From Halalkalibacter alkaliphilus (GTDB taxonomy: Bacteria > Bacillota > Bacilli > Bacillales > Bacillaceae_D): a stretch of DNA of 64,000 nucleotides. The translations under genes and the position numbers were made by a program. A model generated the notes under the pieces. It did not search any database, was not told the origin of the DNA, and saw only the letters and a list, made by a program, of their open reading frames with translations. The DNA is taken from positions 57,378 to 121,377 of the forward strand of contig NZ_JAKRYL010000016.1 of the NCBI RefSeq assembly GCF_023555415.1, written 5' to 3'. The first letter of the stretch is position 1, and each line of letters begins with the position of its first letter. Shown here piece by piece: positions 8,435 through 16,350 of this stretch.

Positions 8435-8745
8435 TTAGAGGTTCTTTCTAACAGAGTAACCTTGTCCTCTGTGCTCCTCTGGATATGGCGACCCTGGAAA
8501 CTTTGCAACATCGATACCAATTTTCTCTACCTCTTCAGGAATTCGCAATGCATTCATTTTCTTTAAAACATAGGCAACCGCATTACCTGGAAAAAAACCA
8601 ATGGCGACCATAACTAATGCTCCGAGCAATTGCCCCAAAAATGTAATGTTAGGACCAACTACATTTGGGAATCCAGAAGCAAAGGTCCCCACTGCAACAA
8701 CTGAATAAACCCCCTATCACTCCATGTACGGCAATCGCTCCCTAG
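8435..8745 (-). pseudogene. Remnant of a second ammonium transporter gene (amt 3-prime end)
   Basis: Right after the amt stop codon the minus strand reads GAIAVHGVIGG in one frame, then VYSVVAVGTFASGFPN in the next frame. This matches the conserved (D)xVGAVAVHGVCG region of Amt proteins, followed by the last helix and a C-terminal tail containing RIPEEVEKIGIDVAKFPGSPY. The frame changes at a run of five C (8710-8714), and there is an in-frame TAG at 8742-8744. The piece corresponds to roughly the last 100 residues of an Amt and has no start. It differs from the intact Amt tail (IRVPKEIEIEGLDITEHG), so it comes from a distinct paralog. The GTG-started ORF at 8692 is therefore probably not a gene. 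Confidence 0.82.
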
Positions 8746-10113
8746 TCAAACGGCATCACTTTTGCTTTTGCCTAAATTATTTAAACGATTTGCAAGACCA
8801 AATGCTTCCGTTCCAGTAGTTGGTTGGCCCCCCATTCTTGATCCGAAGTCTGATCCCATATCATAAGCCGCGCTCCCATGTTCAGTAATATCTAGACCTT
8901 CAATTTCAATTTCCTTCGGTACACGAATCGTTCCAAAAACTTTTGCCAAACCAACCGCTAAGACTGTTGCAACACCAACCCATACAAGGATGGCAGCAAC
9001 ACCAACCAATTGAATTCCTAACTGAGTAAAACCGCCACCGTTAAGGAACCCAACATCATATGAGAAAATACCAATTGCTATAGTTCCCCAAATCCCGCAA
9101 ACTCCGTGGACAGCTACTGCACCAACCGGGTCATCAATTTTCAGTTTTCGATCAATAAATTGAACAGCTTCAATTAAAATTACACCTGCTATTGCACCTA
9201 CAATAACTGCACTAAGTAATGACATAGAATCTGCACCTGCGGTAATACCAACGAGTCCACCTAAAGCTCCATTTAACGTTAGCGATGCATCGACACGTTT
9301 ATATTTCATTTGCGAATATCCAGCTGCACCAATGACACCTGCCGAAGCAGCTAAAAGTGTGTTTGTAATTACGATTGGAACTAATTCTGGATCTGCCGCT
9401 AGAACACTTCCCCCATTAAATCCAAACCATCCCCACCAAAGAATAAAAACACCTAGAGCACCAAGTGGAATGCTGTGTGCTGGAATCGTGTTCACTTTTC
9501 CATTTGTATATTTTCCAACACGTCCCCCTAGAAAAGCAGCGACAACAGCCGCCCCTACGGCACCTGTTAAATGTAGAACAGATGATCCGGCGAAATCAAT
9601 GAATCCCAACTGACTAAGCCAACCACCACCCCATGTCCAATGTCCAACAACTGGATAGATGAACACAACCATGGCTGCAGTAATAATTAAATAACTTGAT
9701 AATCGAATCCTCTCAGCTACAGCACCTGAAATAATCGTGGCACATGTCGCTGCAAACACAGCTTGGAATACAAAGAATGACATATCGATATCATTTCCAG
9801 CAAGAAAAAATCCGTCTGTCCCGATTAAACCATTTGCTGAAGTTCCAAACATAATTGCATAACCGGCCACAAAATATAAAATCGTTCCTAATGAAATGGT
9901 AAGAAAGTTTTTCATTAAAATACTAAGTGCGTTTTTTGATCGTGTGAATCCTATTTCGAGCATCGCAAAACCACCATGCATGAGGAAAACAATAATTGTC
10001 GCAATAATAATCCACATACTATCTAACGTAATCGTTGCCACAGGCTCTTCTGCGCTGACAACCGTTGTCATCATCAAAAAAGTGAAAAGCAATAATAAAA
10101 TTTTTCTTTTCAT
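8746..10113 (-). CDS. amt: Ammonium/methylammonium transporter (Amt)
   Basis: The 455-residue protein has an N-terminal signal-like segment (MKRKILLLLFTFLMM) and about eleven membrane helices. Amt signatures include FVFQAVFAATCATIISGAVAER (cut here: FAATCATIISG), the twin-histidine pore motifs VLHLTGAVGA and VAVHGVCGIWG, and WWGWFGFNGGS. A long hydrophilic C-terminal tail contains the GLDITEHG segment that contacts PII proteins. AGGAGATG precedes the ATG. It lies 35 nt after glnK, the near-universal pairing, so PII probably gates it. In this region it likely imports methylammonium as well as ammonium. The end of the gene abuts an amt fragment, suggesting recombination between two amt copies. 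Confidence 0.93.
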   Translation of the reverse strand: MKRKILLLLFTFLMMTTVVSAEEPVATITLDSMWIIIATIIVFLMHGGFAMLEIGFTRSKNALSILMKNFLTISLGTILYFVAGYAIMFGTSANGLIGTDGFFLAGNDIDMSFFVFQAVFAATCATIISGAVAERIRLSSYLIITAAMVVFIYPVVGHWTWGGGWLSQLGFIDFAGSSVLHLTGAVGAAVVAAFLGGRVGKYTNGKVNTIPAHSIPLGALGVFILWWGWFGFNGGSVLAADPELVPIVITNTLLAASAGVIGAAGYSQMKYKRVDASLTLNGALGGLVGITAGADSMSLLSAVIVGAIAGVILIEAVQFIDRKLKIDDPVGAVAVHGVCGIWGTIAIGIFSYDVGFLNGGGFTQLGIQLVGVAAILVWVGVATVLAVGLAKVFGTIRVPKEIEIEGLDITEHGSAAYDMGSDFGSRMGGQPTTGTEAFGLANRLNNLGKSKSDAV

Positions 10114-10148
10114 ATAAGCATCTCCTTTTTTGTCTTAATTTATTTAAG

Positions 10149-10490
10149 TTATACGATTGCAGACAAACCACTTTCCCCAGTACGAATGCGAATCGCTTGT
10201 TCTATCGTTGATATAAAAATTTTACCGTCTCCTGCTTCTCCTGTCGTACAGCATTTCTTTATTATTTCAACAAGTGCCTCTACTTTTTCCTCATCTATCA
10301 CGAGTTCTACTTTCACTTTAGGCAATAACGTAATTTCAAACGTATTCCCTCTAAAAATTCCTTGTTTGCCTTTTTGAACCCCACACCCTCCAACTTCAGA
10401 AACCGTTAACCCTTTTATACCGAATGTTTCAATTTCTTCTCTAAGGCGTTGAAAATATTCCGGTCTTATGATAGCCTCGATCTTTTTCAT
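10149..10490 (-). CDS. glnK: Nitrogen regulatory PII protein
   Basis: A 113-residue PII protein: MKKIEAIIRPEYFQRL at the start, the T-loop segment GKQGIFRGNTFEITLLPKVKVELV and the signature GDGKIFISTIEQAIRIRTGE. The T-loop residue usually Tyr (uridylylated in Proteobacteria) is not Tyr here; the loop reads IFRG. AAGAGGG stands 7 nt before the ATG at 10488-10490, so the in-frame ATG at 10508 is rejected. PII trimers bind ATP/ADP/2-oxoglutarate and block Amt pores when nitrogen is plentiful. Co-transcription with amt (35-nt gap) fits. A GlnR/TnrA-like box lies ~90 nt upstream. Confidence 0.94.
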   Translation of the reverse strand: MKKIEAIIRPEYFQRLREEIETFGIKGLTVSEVGGCGVQKGKQGIFRGNTFEITLLPKVKVELVIDEEKVEALVEIIKKCCTTGEAGDGKIFISTIEQAIRIRTGESGLSAIV

Positions 10491-10561
10491 GTTTATCCCT
10501 CTTTTCAATTAAGATAGTAATATCCTCCCATAGGAAACTTTCAAAAAAATACTAGATACTA

Positions 10562-10626
10562 TTGCGGTGCGGGAAAATATGAAACGGTATGTAACAAATT
10601 CTTCCCGTATATTTTCACACCGCAAC
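10562..10626. promoter_or_regulatory. Inverted repeat with GlnR/TnrA-like box upstream of glnK
   Basis: TTGCGGTG and CACCGCAA bound an imperfect 64-bp inverted repeat. Inside it, 10580-10596 reads TGAAA, seven bases, TAACA, one mismatch from the GlnR/TnrA consensus TGTNA-N7-TNACA. The site is 90 bp upstream of the glnK start, where nitrogen-limitation control would be expected. The match is imperfect, so this is a candidate. Confidence 0.5.
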
Positions 10627-10688
10627 CAAAATTGACAGAAAAAGAAAACAATATGATTGTTCCCCCTCCTTTTTTCTACACCACTTAC

Positions 10689-11837
10689 TTAACTAGATTT
10701 CATGTTCGCAAAGCGGTTCAATCGTAAAAACGAGATATCGTGAGTTGTTTGTCCGTTTATAGATAAATCACATAAAATGCTCCCTATCACACTTGCAAAC
10801 TTAAACCCGTGACCTGAAAATCCCCCAGCTACGATGACATGATCATGCTCTGGATGAAAATCAATAATAAAATCATGATCAGGAGTATTTGAAAACATAC
10901 TGACTGCTCCTTTTACCAATTCTCCTGGGGCATGTGGCATATAATGTTCTAAAAACGTTCGGATATCTCCCTCATCATCGGCATAATACCCAAAATCTCG
11001 GTTAACACGGTCTGGATCACAATCATATCCTTGATCCATTCTTCCTAGTTTTAGACCTCCTCCATCAAAGTCTGGAAATCCGTAATAATGACCAATAGAG
11101 TCCGTATCAAAAACAAAGCAAGGAAAATCTTCCCCGTACAATCGTTCACCAGAAGGCTTAAACCAACCAATTGTCTTCCTCACAGGGGTAATGGGTAATT
11201 CCATAGGTTGTAATAATTTAGGAATCCATGCACCTGCAGTAGTGATTAGTTTTCCTGCTGAAAAGATACCGTTTGGCGTTGTGACATGAACTTCCTTATC
11301 TCTAACATCAATTGCAAGAACGGCTTGGTTTTCAAATACATCAGCACCAAACTTCATGGCTTCTTCTTTGTACGTTTGAATGCATGCTTCAGATAATAAA
11401 AACCCTGATTCAGGATCGTAACTTCCAATATAATGACTTGGCACTTGAATACCTGGCCAGCGCTCCATCATCTTTTCAGCATCCATCCTCTCATATGGCA
11501 AGCTATATTGGATCGAACTATCGATTGCTTCTTTTACAAAACGAGATTCAGAATGCCCAACCGTTAAAGCACCTGTCTTTTTATATAATTCTTTACCTGT
11601 TTCCTTTTCTAGTTCGCGCCACAAATTCAAAGATTCTTTTACTAACGGAACATACTTGCCACCATTTCCATATCCTATACGGAGCATTCTCGTGTGACCG
11701 TGGTGACTTCCATATTTGTTAGGGATAGCAAATTGGTCAATCATCAACACTTTCTTTCCTTTTTTAGATAAATAGTAGGAAGCAGCAGACCCCATAGAGC
11801 CACCTCCTACCACAATAACATCGTAAAATTTACTCAA
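10689..11837 (-). CDS. Monomeric sarcosine-oxidase-like N-methyl amino acid oxidase
   Basis: The 382 residues match the monomeric sarcosine oxidase/N-methyltryptophan oxidase family in length and order: FAD-binding DVIVVGGGSMGSAASYYL at residue 5, RIGYGNGGKYVPL near 55, and GGFSGHGFKFASVIG near the C terminus. The family attaches FAD through a Cys in the pattern AVCMYT; here the same position is Ser (AVSMFS, codon at 10899-10901), so the flavin is probably not covalently bound through that residue. It is the last gene of the N-methylglutamate cluster, 33 nt after the GlnA-like gene. The usual heterotetrameric N-methylglutamate dehydrogenase is absent from the window. I infer oxidation of N-methylglutamate to glutamate and formaldehyde; sarcosine or another N-methyl amino acid is possible. 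Confidence 0.85.
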   Translation of the reverse strand: MSKFYDVIVVGGGSMGSAASYYLSKKGKKVLMIDQFAIPNKYGSHHGHTRMLRIGYGNGGKYVPLVKESLNLWRELEKETGKELYKKTGALTVGHSESRFVKEAIDSSIQYSLPYERMDAEKMMERWPGIQVPSHYIGSYDPESGFLLSEACIQTYKEEAMKFGADVFENQAVLAIDVRDKEVHVTTPNGIFSAGKLITTAGAWIPKLLQPMELPITPVRKTIGWFKPSGERLYGEDFPCFVFDTDSIGHYYGFPDFDGGGLKLGRMDQGYDCDPDRVNRDFGYYADDEGDIRTFLEHYMPHAPGELVKGAVSMFSNTPDHDFIIDFHPEHDHVIVAGGFSGHGFKFASVIGSILCDLSINGQTTHDISFLRLNRFANMKSS

Positions 11838-11870
11838 AACGATTCATCCCCTTAGATTCGTTTAGAAACT

Positions 11871-13223
11871 TTAATTTTCTTTTAAATATTTCTCAATTTC
11901 CCACGAACTAATTTTTTCAAGGTACTCAGCCCATTCTTCTTTTTTCCTCTTAATATACGTATTCATAAAATCTTGACCTAAAGATTCTATTAACACTTCA
12001 TTTTGCTCTAATTCTGTAATCGCCTCTTGTAACGTAGATGGTAATTTGCCAATTTCATTACCTAACACACTTTCTAATTCTGAATTTTCAGTTATTAATA
12101 GATCTGGATCAACCTTGTTTTTCATACCATCTAAGCCCGCTGCTAAAATCGCTGCAGAGGCAAGATACGGATTCGCATGATTGTCCATGGCACGAAATTC
12201 AATTCTACCAGCTCCTGGGCAACGAATGAGTTGAGTCCGATTGTTTCCACCATACGAGATAAGATTCGGTGCCCATGTAGCTCCTGAACTTGTCGACATC
12301 GCTGTTAAGCGTTTATAGGAATTCACAGTAGGACAAACAATCGCTGTTAGGGCCTTTGCATGTTTTAAAATCCCCCCGATAAAGTGATAGCCTACTTCTG
12401 ATAGATCATTCCCCTTCGGATCGGCCGTATTCTCAAATAAATTCTGGCTTCCGTTCCATAAACTTAAATGCATATGGCACCCATTCCCTGTTAAATGAGA
12501 AAATGGCTTTGGCATAAATGTTGCGACTAAGTTTCTATCTTCCGCCATACTTTTCACCATATACTTAAAAAACATTAATCGATCAGCAGACGTTAACACG
12601 TCAGCAAATTGAAAATTCACTTCAAACTGCCCATTTGCATCTTCATGATCGGCTTGAGAAACGTCCCACTTTAACTCTTCCATATAATGAATTAACGTAC
12701 TAAGAAAATCGTAGTTTCTCATTAACGCTACTTGGTTGTAACAAGGCTTATTAGCTACATCAAACGGATCAGCAGGACTATAGTTTCCCTGTTCGTCTTC
12801 CTTTAGAAGCGAAAATTCAGGCTCAACCCCCGTTTTCATTTCATAACCGAGTTTTTTCGCTTTTTCCATCACATTTAATAGAATCGTTCGTGTGCAATAA
12901 GACCAAGGAGTTCCATCCTCTGTTAACGTCCCAGCAAACCAAGCTAAGTCTTTTTGCCAAGGCAGAATCGTCATCGATCGTAAATCTGGAATACATAAAA
13001 TATCTGGATCGGTTGGCCCGTGCCCCAAATCACCGACAGCAAAGCCAGCAAAGCCGGCTCCACTCTCGAGAACAGTAGAAAGTCGTTTGGAAGGGACTAA
13101 TTTCGCTCTAGACGATCCATTTATATCTGAAAAAGAAGCGAGTAAGAATTGCACATTTTCTGTTTCCATTTTCTGCTTAATTTCCTCTAACATTATCGAA
13201 TTGCTCGTAACAACACCGTTCAT
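11871..13223 (-). CDS. Gamma-glutamylmethylamide synthetase-like GlnA
   Basis: This ~450-residue glutamine synthetase-fold protein has the N-terminal beta-grasp domain and the catalytic domain with ATFMPKPF, the metal/substrate loop GNGCHMHLSLW, NSYKRL and RIEFRAMDNHANPYL. After NSYKRL it reads TAMSTSSGATWAPN, as in gamma-glutamylmethylamide synthetases rather than the VPGYEAP of true glutamine synthetases. The enzyme class joins glutamate and methylamine using ATP. It sits 29 nt downstream of the glutamate-synthase-like genes, reproducing the known mgs/gmas association. AAGG-rich sequence precedes the ATG at 13221-13223; a GTG at 13232 is the alternative. An ordinary glutamine synthetase paralog cannot be fully excluded. 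Confidence 0.82.
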   Translation of the reverse strand: MNGVVTSNSIMLEEIKQKMETENVQFLLASFSDINGSSRAKLVPSKRLSTVLESGAGFAGFAVGDLGHGPTDPDILCIPDLRSMTILPWQKDLAWFAGTLTEDGTPWSYCTRTILLNVMEKAKKLGYEMKTGVEPEFSLLKEDEQGNYSPADPFDVANKPCYNQVALMRNYDFLSTLIHYMEELKWDVSQADHEDANGQFEVNFQFADVLTSADRLMFFKYMVKSMAEDRNLVATFMPKPFSHLTGNGCHMHLSLWNGSQNLFENTADPKGNDLSEVGYHFIGGILKHAKALTAIVCPTVNSYKRLTAMSTSSGATWAPNLISYGGNNRTQLIRCPGAGRIEFRAMDNHANPYLASAAILAAGLDGMKNKVDPDLLITENSELESVLGNEIGKLPSTLQEAITELEQNEVLIESLGQDFMNTYIKRKKEEWAEYLEKISSWEIEKYLKEN

Positions 13224-13252
13224 TTCCTTCACCTTCCTAACGATTTCTTTTT

Positions 13253-14611
13253 TTACTTTGTCACTAATTCCTTTGACTCAGTTGAATGATCATATTTCGC
13301 CCAGTAAGGTTTGCGGCTACCCATCCCAACGATCGGAACTCCTGTGATCATAGATGTATTCATTGTCAAAGAGCGTAAATCTGTTGGATCTAGATCTCCA
13401 ACCTTGCTTTTCCCACATGAACGAGCGAAAATTTGCATTTCCATCGTGATGGAATTGATGTAGTTTTCCGCACGATCGGCCGCTTCTTCTGGATCTAAAC
13501 GCTTCATTAATTCAGGATCTTGTGTAGCAATTCCAACTGGACATTTCCCTGTATGACAGTGGTGACAAGCAGAGGGAATCGTTCCAAGCTCTTTGTAATC
13601 TTCCACATAAAGAGACTTATTACAGTTAAGGGCAACTAGCATGGCGGTTCCAATATAAACGACATCCGCTCCTAGTGCGATGGCTTTTGCTGCATCAGCT
13701 CCGTTTGCAATCCCTCCTCCAATGATTAACTTCACTTCGTCTTTCATACCAATTTCATGCAACGCTTCTGCCGCTTCAACGACAGCAGCCACTGTTGGAA
13801 TTCCTGTATGATCTAATTGGATTTCTGGAGAAGCAGCTGTGCCCCCTTCCATTCCGTCAATAACAATCGCATCAGCTCCTGCTTTTGCAGCTAGTTTCAC
13901 ATCATCATAGACTCTTCCTGCCCCTACTTTAATGAAGATAGGTACTTCGTAATTTGTCGCTATCCGGACTTGGTCAATTTTCACACCTAGGTCATCTGGA
14001 CCCATCCAGTCAGGATGGCGACAAGGACTTCTTTGGTCAACTCCAAGAGGGAGATCACGCATATTCGCTACTTCTTCGGACACCTTTTGTCCAAGTAATG
14101 TACCACCTGTACCTGGTTTCGCTCCTTGGCTTACAACAATTTCAACGGCGTCTGCCCGCTTTAAATCATAAGGATTTAATCCGTAACGACTTGGAAGCAA
14201 TTGATAGACTAACTTTTCAGAGGCTTCTCGTTCAACCGGATGCATCCCCCCGTCACCAGTACAAGTACTGATGCCAGCGCGTGTTGCTGCGATACCTAAC
14301 GCCTTTTTGGCATTGGAGTTAATCGCTCCAAAACTCATCCCAGCTACCATTATCGGTGTATCAAGTACAAGTGGACGTTTTACCTTGCCTTCCCCAATTA
14401 CGACTCTTGTGTCACATTTTTCTCGGTATCCTTCTAATGCAACACGTGAAAGACCAGCTGGGGTGAAGACCAAATCATCAAAAGAGGGTAAATCAAGACG
14501 CTTTGTTGCTTGACCTCGGATTCGGTAGCGACCAAGTTCTGCTTTTTCTTGTATTTCTTCTATCTTTTCCGAACTCCACACTTTGCTTTTTCTTATAATA
14601 TTGTTTTCCAT
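13253..14611 (-). CDS. mgsC: N-methylglutamate synthase FMN subunit (GltB central-domain-like)
   Basis: The 452 residues correspond to the FMN- and Fe-S-binding synthase domain of glutamate synthase as a stand-alone protein. Visible signatures are MVAGMSFGAINSNAKKALGIAA near residue 90, GAKPGTGG near 165, the FMN-barrel motif AIVIDGMEGGTAASP and the 3Fe-4S cysteine cluster CHHCHTGKCPVGIATQ. With the amidotransferase and GXGXG subunits encoded just upstream it forms a three-piece synthase; next to a GlnA-like methylamide synthetase this is the signature of N-methylglutamate synthase. Its start overlaps the end of the preceding gene by 19 nt, implying translational coupling. A split ordinary glutamate synthase is the alternative. 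Confidence 0.85.
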   Translation of the reverse strand: MENNIIRKSKVWSSEKIEEIQEKAELGRYRIRGQATKRLDLPSFDDLVFTPAGLSRVALEGYREKCDTRVVIGEGKVKRPLVLDTPIMVAGMSFGAINSNAKKALGIAATRAGISTCTGDGGMHPVEREASEKLVYQLLPSRYGLNPYDLKRADAVEIVVSQGAKPGTGGTLLGQKVSEEVANMRDLPLGVDQRSPCRHPDWMGPDDLGVKIDQVRIATNYEVPIFIKVGAGRVYDDVKLAAKAGADAIVIDGMEGGTAASPEIQLDHTGIPTVAAVVEAAEALHEIGMKDEVKLIIGGGIANGADAAKAIALGADVVYIGTAMLVALNCNKSLYVEDYKELGTIPSACHHCHTGKCPVGIATQDPELMKRLDPEEAADRAENYINSITMEMQIFARSCGKSKVGDLDPTDLRSLTMNTSMITGVPIVGMGSRKPYWAKYDHSTESKELVTK

Positions 14612-15300
14612 ACGCCAAACTCCTTTTTATTAAAGTTATGAAGCATTCCGTTACAAACGATTTTCTTAAATGTCGGAGGAGCCTCCATCCCGTAGTTTTC
14701 AAGTAGCGTTTTAATTTCCATATATTCTTCATCAGAAAGCTCAACAATTTCCGTACCATTTCCTAATTCTGCGATCTCACCTGCGACGTAGATCTCGCCA
14801 GCGTACATGGAATCCCCTAGTGCTTTTCCTGCATTTCCACAGATAATCATTTTTCCTTTTTGCATCATAAAACCTGTCATGTAACCAACATTTCCACCTA
14901 CAATTAGCGTTCCACCTTTTAGACCAATTCCTGCTCTAGCACCGACACTTCCTTTGACAACGACTGTACCGCCACGCATCGATGCTGCTGTGGAGGATGC
15001 TGCATTCCCTTCTACAATAATCTCACCATGCATAAGATTTTCTCCGATTGCCCAACCAGCATTGCCTTCAACCTTCGCTGTTACATAATCACAGAGACTT
15101 ACAGCATAATAGCCAACATCGCCTTTATACACCAAGTTGATCGGGTCTGTGATCCCTACACCAAGATTATGACGAGCTTGTGGATTTTCTATAATAACTT
15201 CCTTTACACCCTGTTTTGCCGCTATAGCAATTTGCTCATTAATTTCTTGTAACGGTGTAACTTCGCAATCAATAACAACAGCTTCTTTTACAGATTCCAT
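14593..15300 (-). CDS. mgsB: N-methylglutamate synthase GXGXG subunit (GltB domain 3-like)
   Basis: The 235-residue protein is a GXGXG right-handed beta-helix like glutamate synthase domain 3, with repeated Gly turns: VEGNAGWAIGENL, MRGGTVVVKGSVGARAGIG, LKGGTLIVGGNVGYMTG and GNAGKALGDSMYAGEIYVAG. It acts structurally, linking amidotransferase and FMN subunits. It overlaps the amidotransferase gene by 13 nt and the FMN-subunit gene by 19 nt, so the three are translated in stoichiometric amounts. The C-terminal ~40 residues are helical and less conserved. Confidence 0.88.
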   Translation of the reverse strand: MESVKEAVVIDCEVTPLQEINEQIAIAAKQGVKEVIIENPQARHNLGVGITDPINLVYKGDVGYYAVSLCDYVTAKVEGNAGWAIGENLMHGEIIVEGNAASSTAASMRGGTVVVKGSVGARAGIGLKGGTLIVGGNVGYMTGFMMQKGKMIICGNAGKALGDSMYAGEIYVAGEIAELGNGTEIVELSDEEYMEIKTLLENYGMEAPPTFKKIVCNGMLHNFNKKEFGVWKTIL

Positions 15301-16184
15301 ATCATAACCTCCTCTGAGCCAGGCTCAAACACACTTAAATTTTTCCCAAATCCATTTGTAATGGCCATACTTTCCGAAGCGAAGGCAACAAAGTCATCTG
15401 TTTCGGCAATGACCATTGGCTTCATACCAAATGGCTCTTTCGCTAAACCAACTTGATTTGGAGTAATCGCAATGTAACTGAACGACCCATCCAGGTCCTC
15501 TAATGACTTCTCCATGGCTTCTTTCAAATTTAAACCAGATTTGATTTTATCTACTAAGTAAACAGCAATCACTTCAGAATCATTTCCAGTTATGAATGTA
15601 TATCCTTGTTTCTCATATTTGCTGCGTAGTTTTATATAATTTGTAATATGTCCGTTATGGATAATCGTTAAATCTTTCCCTGTGTGACAGGACAATGGTT
15701 GAGAATGAGAAATATCTACCTTGCTTTCTGTCGCCATTCTTGTATGCCCAATCGCTACTTGACCGTCATAATCTGAAATTTTAAACTGTGCTTCAAGGTT
15801 TTCAGCTCCTCCTAAAAATTTCAGTACTTCCAATTGATCACCGTAACTTGCCACAGATACATCGTGATCAATATTATTTATTGCTAGAATCAGTTCAGCT
15901 TCGTCCTCTACATCTTTTACGATGGCTCTTACATAACTTCCATGGTCAGAAGCCTGTTCAATCGTCACATACTCAGTTAATAGATTGATAATCTTCTCAC
16001 CATTTCCTGGTTTGTCGTAGTTCACATCAATGTATAACGTGTTATCTGCTTTTGGATGTAAGAGAGCGACACCAGTTGAATCTGGGCCTCTTCTACATAG
16101 ACTTTCAAGCATCTTAACTACTATTTCACCAGTCTTTTTCTCATGTACTGAATTTTTGTAAATGAGTCCTCCAATTCCACACAT
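15288..16184 (-). CDS. mgsA: N-methylglutamate synthase class II amidotransferase subunit
   Basis: The 298-residue protein begins MCGIGGLIY, placing the catalytic Cys at position 2 as required in class II (Ntn) amidotransferases, which use the freed N-terminal Cys. GAGGTGG precedes this ATG (16182-16184), so the open frame to 16199 is not used. Further family motifs are RRGPDSTGV near 38, TRMATESKVDISHSQPL near 150, HNGHITNY near 175 and TGNDSEVIAVY near 195. It is the amide-nitrogen (or methylamine)-releasing part of the split synthase, hydrolysing glutamine or gamma-glutamylmethylamide. It is followed by mgsB and mgsC with overlaps. A 166-bp gap separates it from the upstream IclR gene. Confidence 0.88.
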   Translation of the reverse strand: MCGIGGLIYKNSVHEKKTGEIVVKMLESLCRRGPDSTGVALLHPKADNTLYIDVNYDKPGNGEKIINLLTEYVTIEQASDHGSYVRAIVKDVEDEAELILAINNIDHDVSVASYGDQLEVLKFLGGAENLEAQFKISDYDGQVAIGHTRMATESKVDISHSQPLSCHTGKDLTIIHNGHITNYIKLRSKYEKQGYTFITGNDSEVIAVYLVDKIKSGLNLKEAMEKSLEDLDGSFSYIAITPNQVGLAKEPFGMKPMVIAETDDFVAFASESMAITNGFGKNLSVFEPGSEEVMIWNL

Positions 16185-16350
16185 ATTCATCCACCTCATC
16201 CAAATTTTTTATGATTCTTCTAAGTTTAGTCTAGCACTGACTATTCCCACTTTTCAGTTATTTACCTCATCATGTGAGAAAAAGTTATCTTTATTTGTTA
16301 GATTTTCTCTTGTTTTTTCCGTTTTCTTGATATTCCCATGTTCATAGCTA

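Noticed and set aside
9332..9613. Opposite-strand open frames inside amt, glnA, mgsC, TRAP and other genes
   Set aside because: They lie antisense to well-supported genes, lack ribosome sites and show no family features; regarded as shadows.
13253..16184. Ordinary glutamate synthase large subunit broken by frameshifts
   Set aside because: Each part has its own start and ribosome site, lengths match the mgsABC arrangement, and overlaps are those of coupled genes; the order amidotransferase, GXGXG, FMN domain differs from fused GltB.
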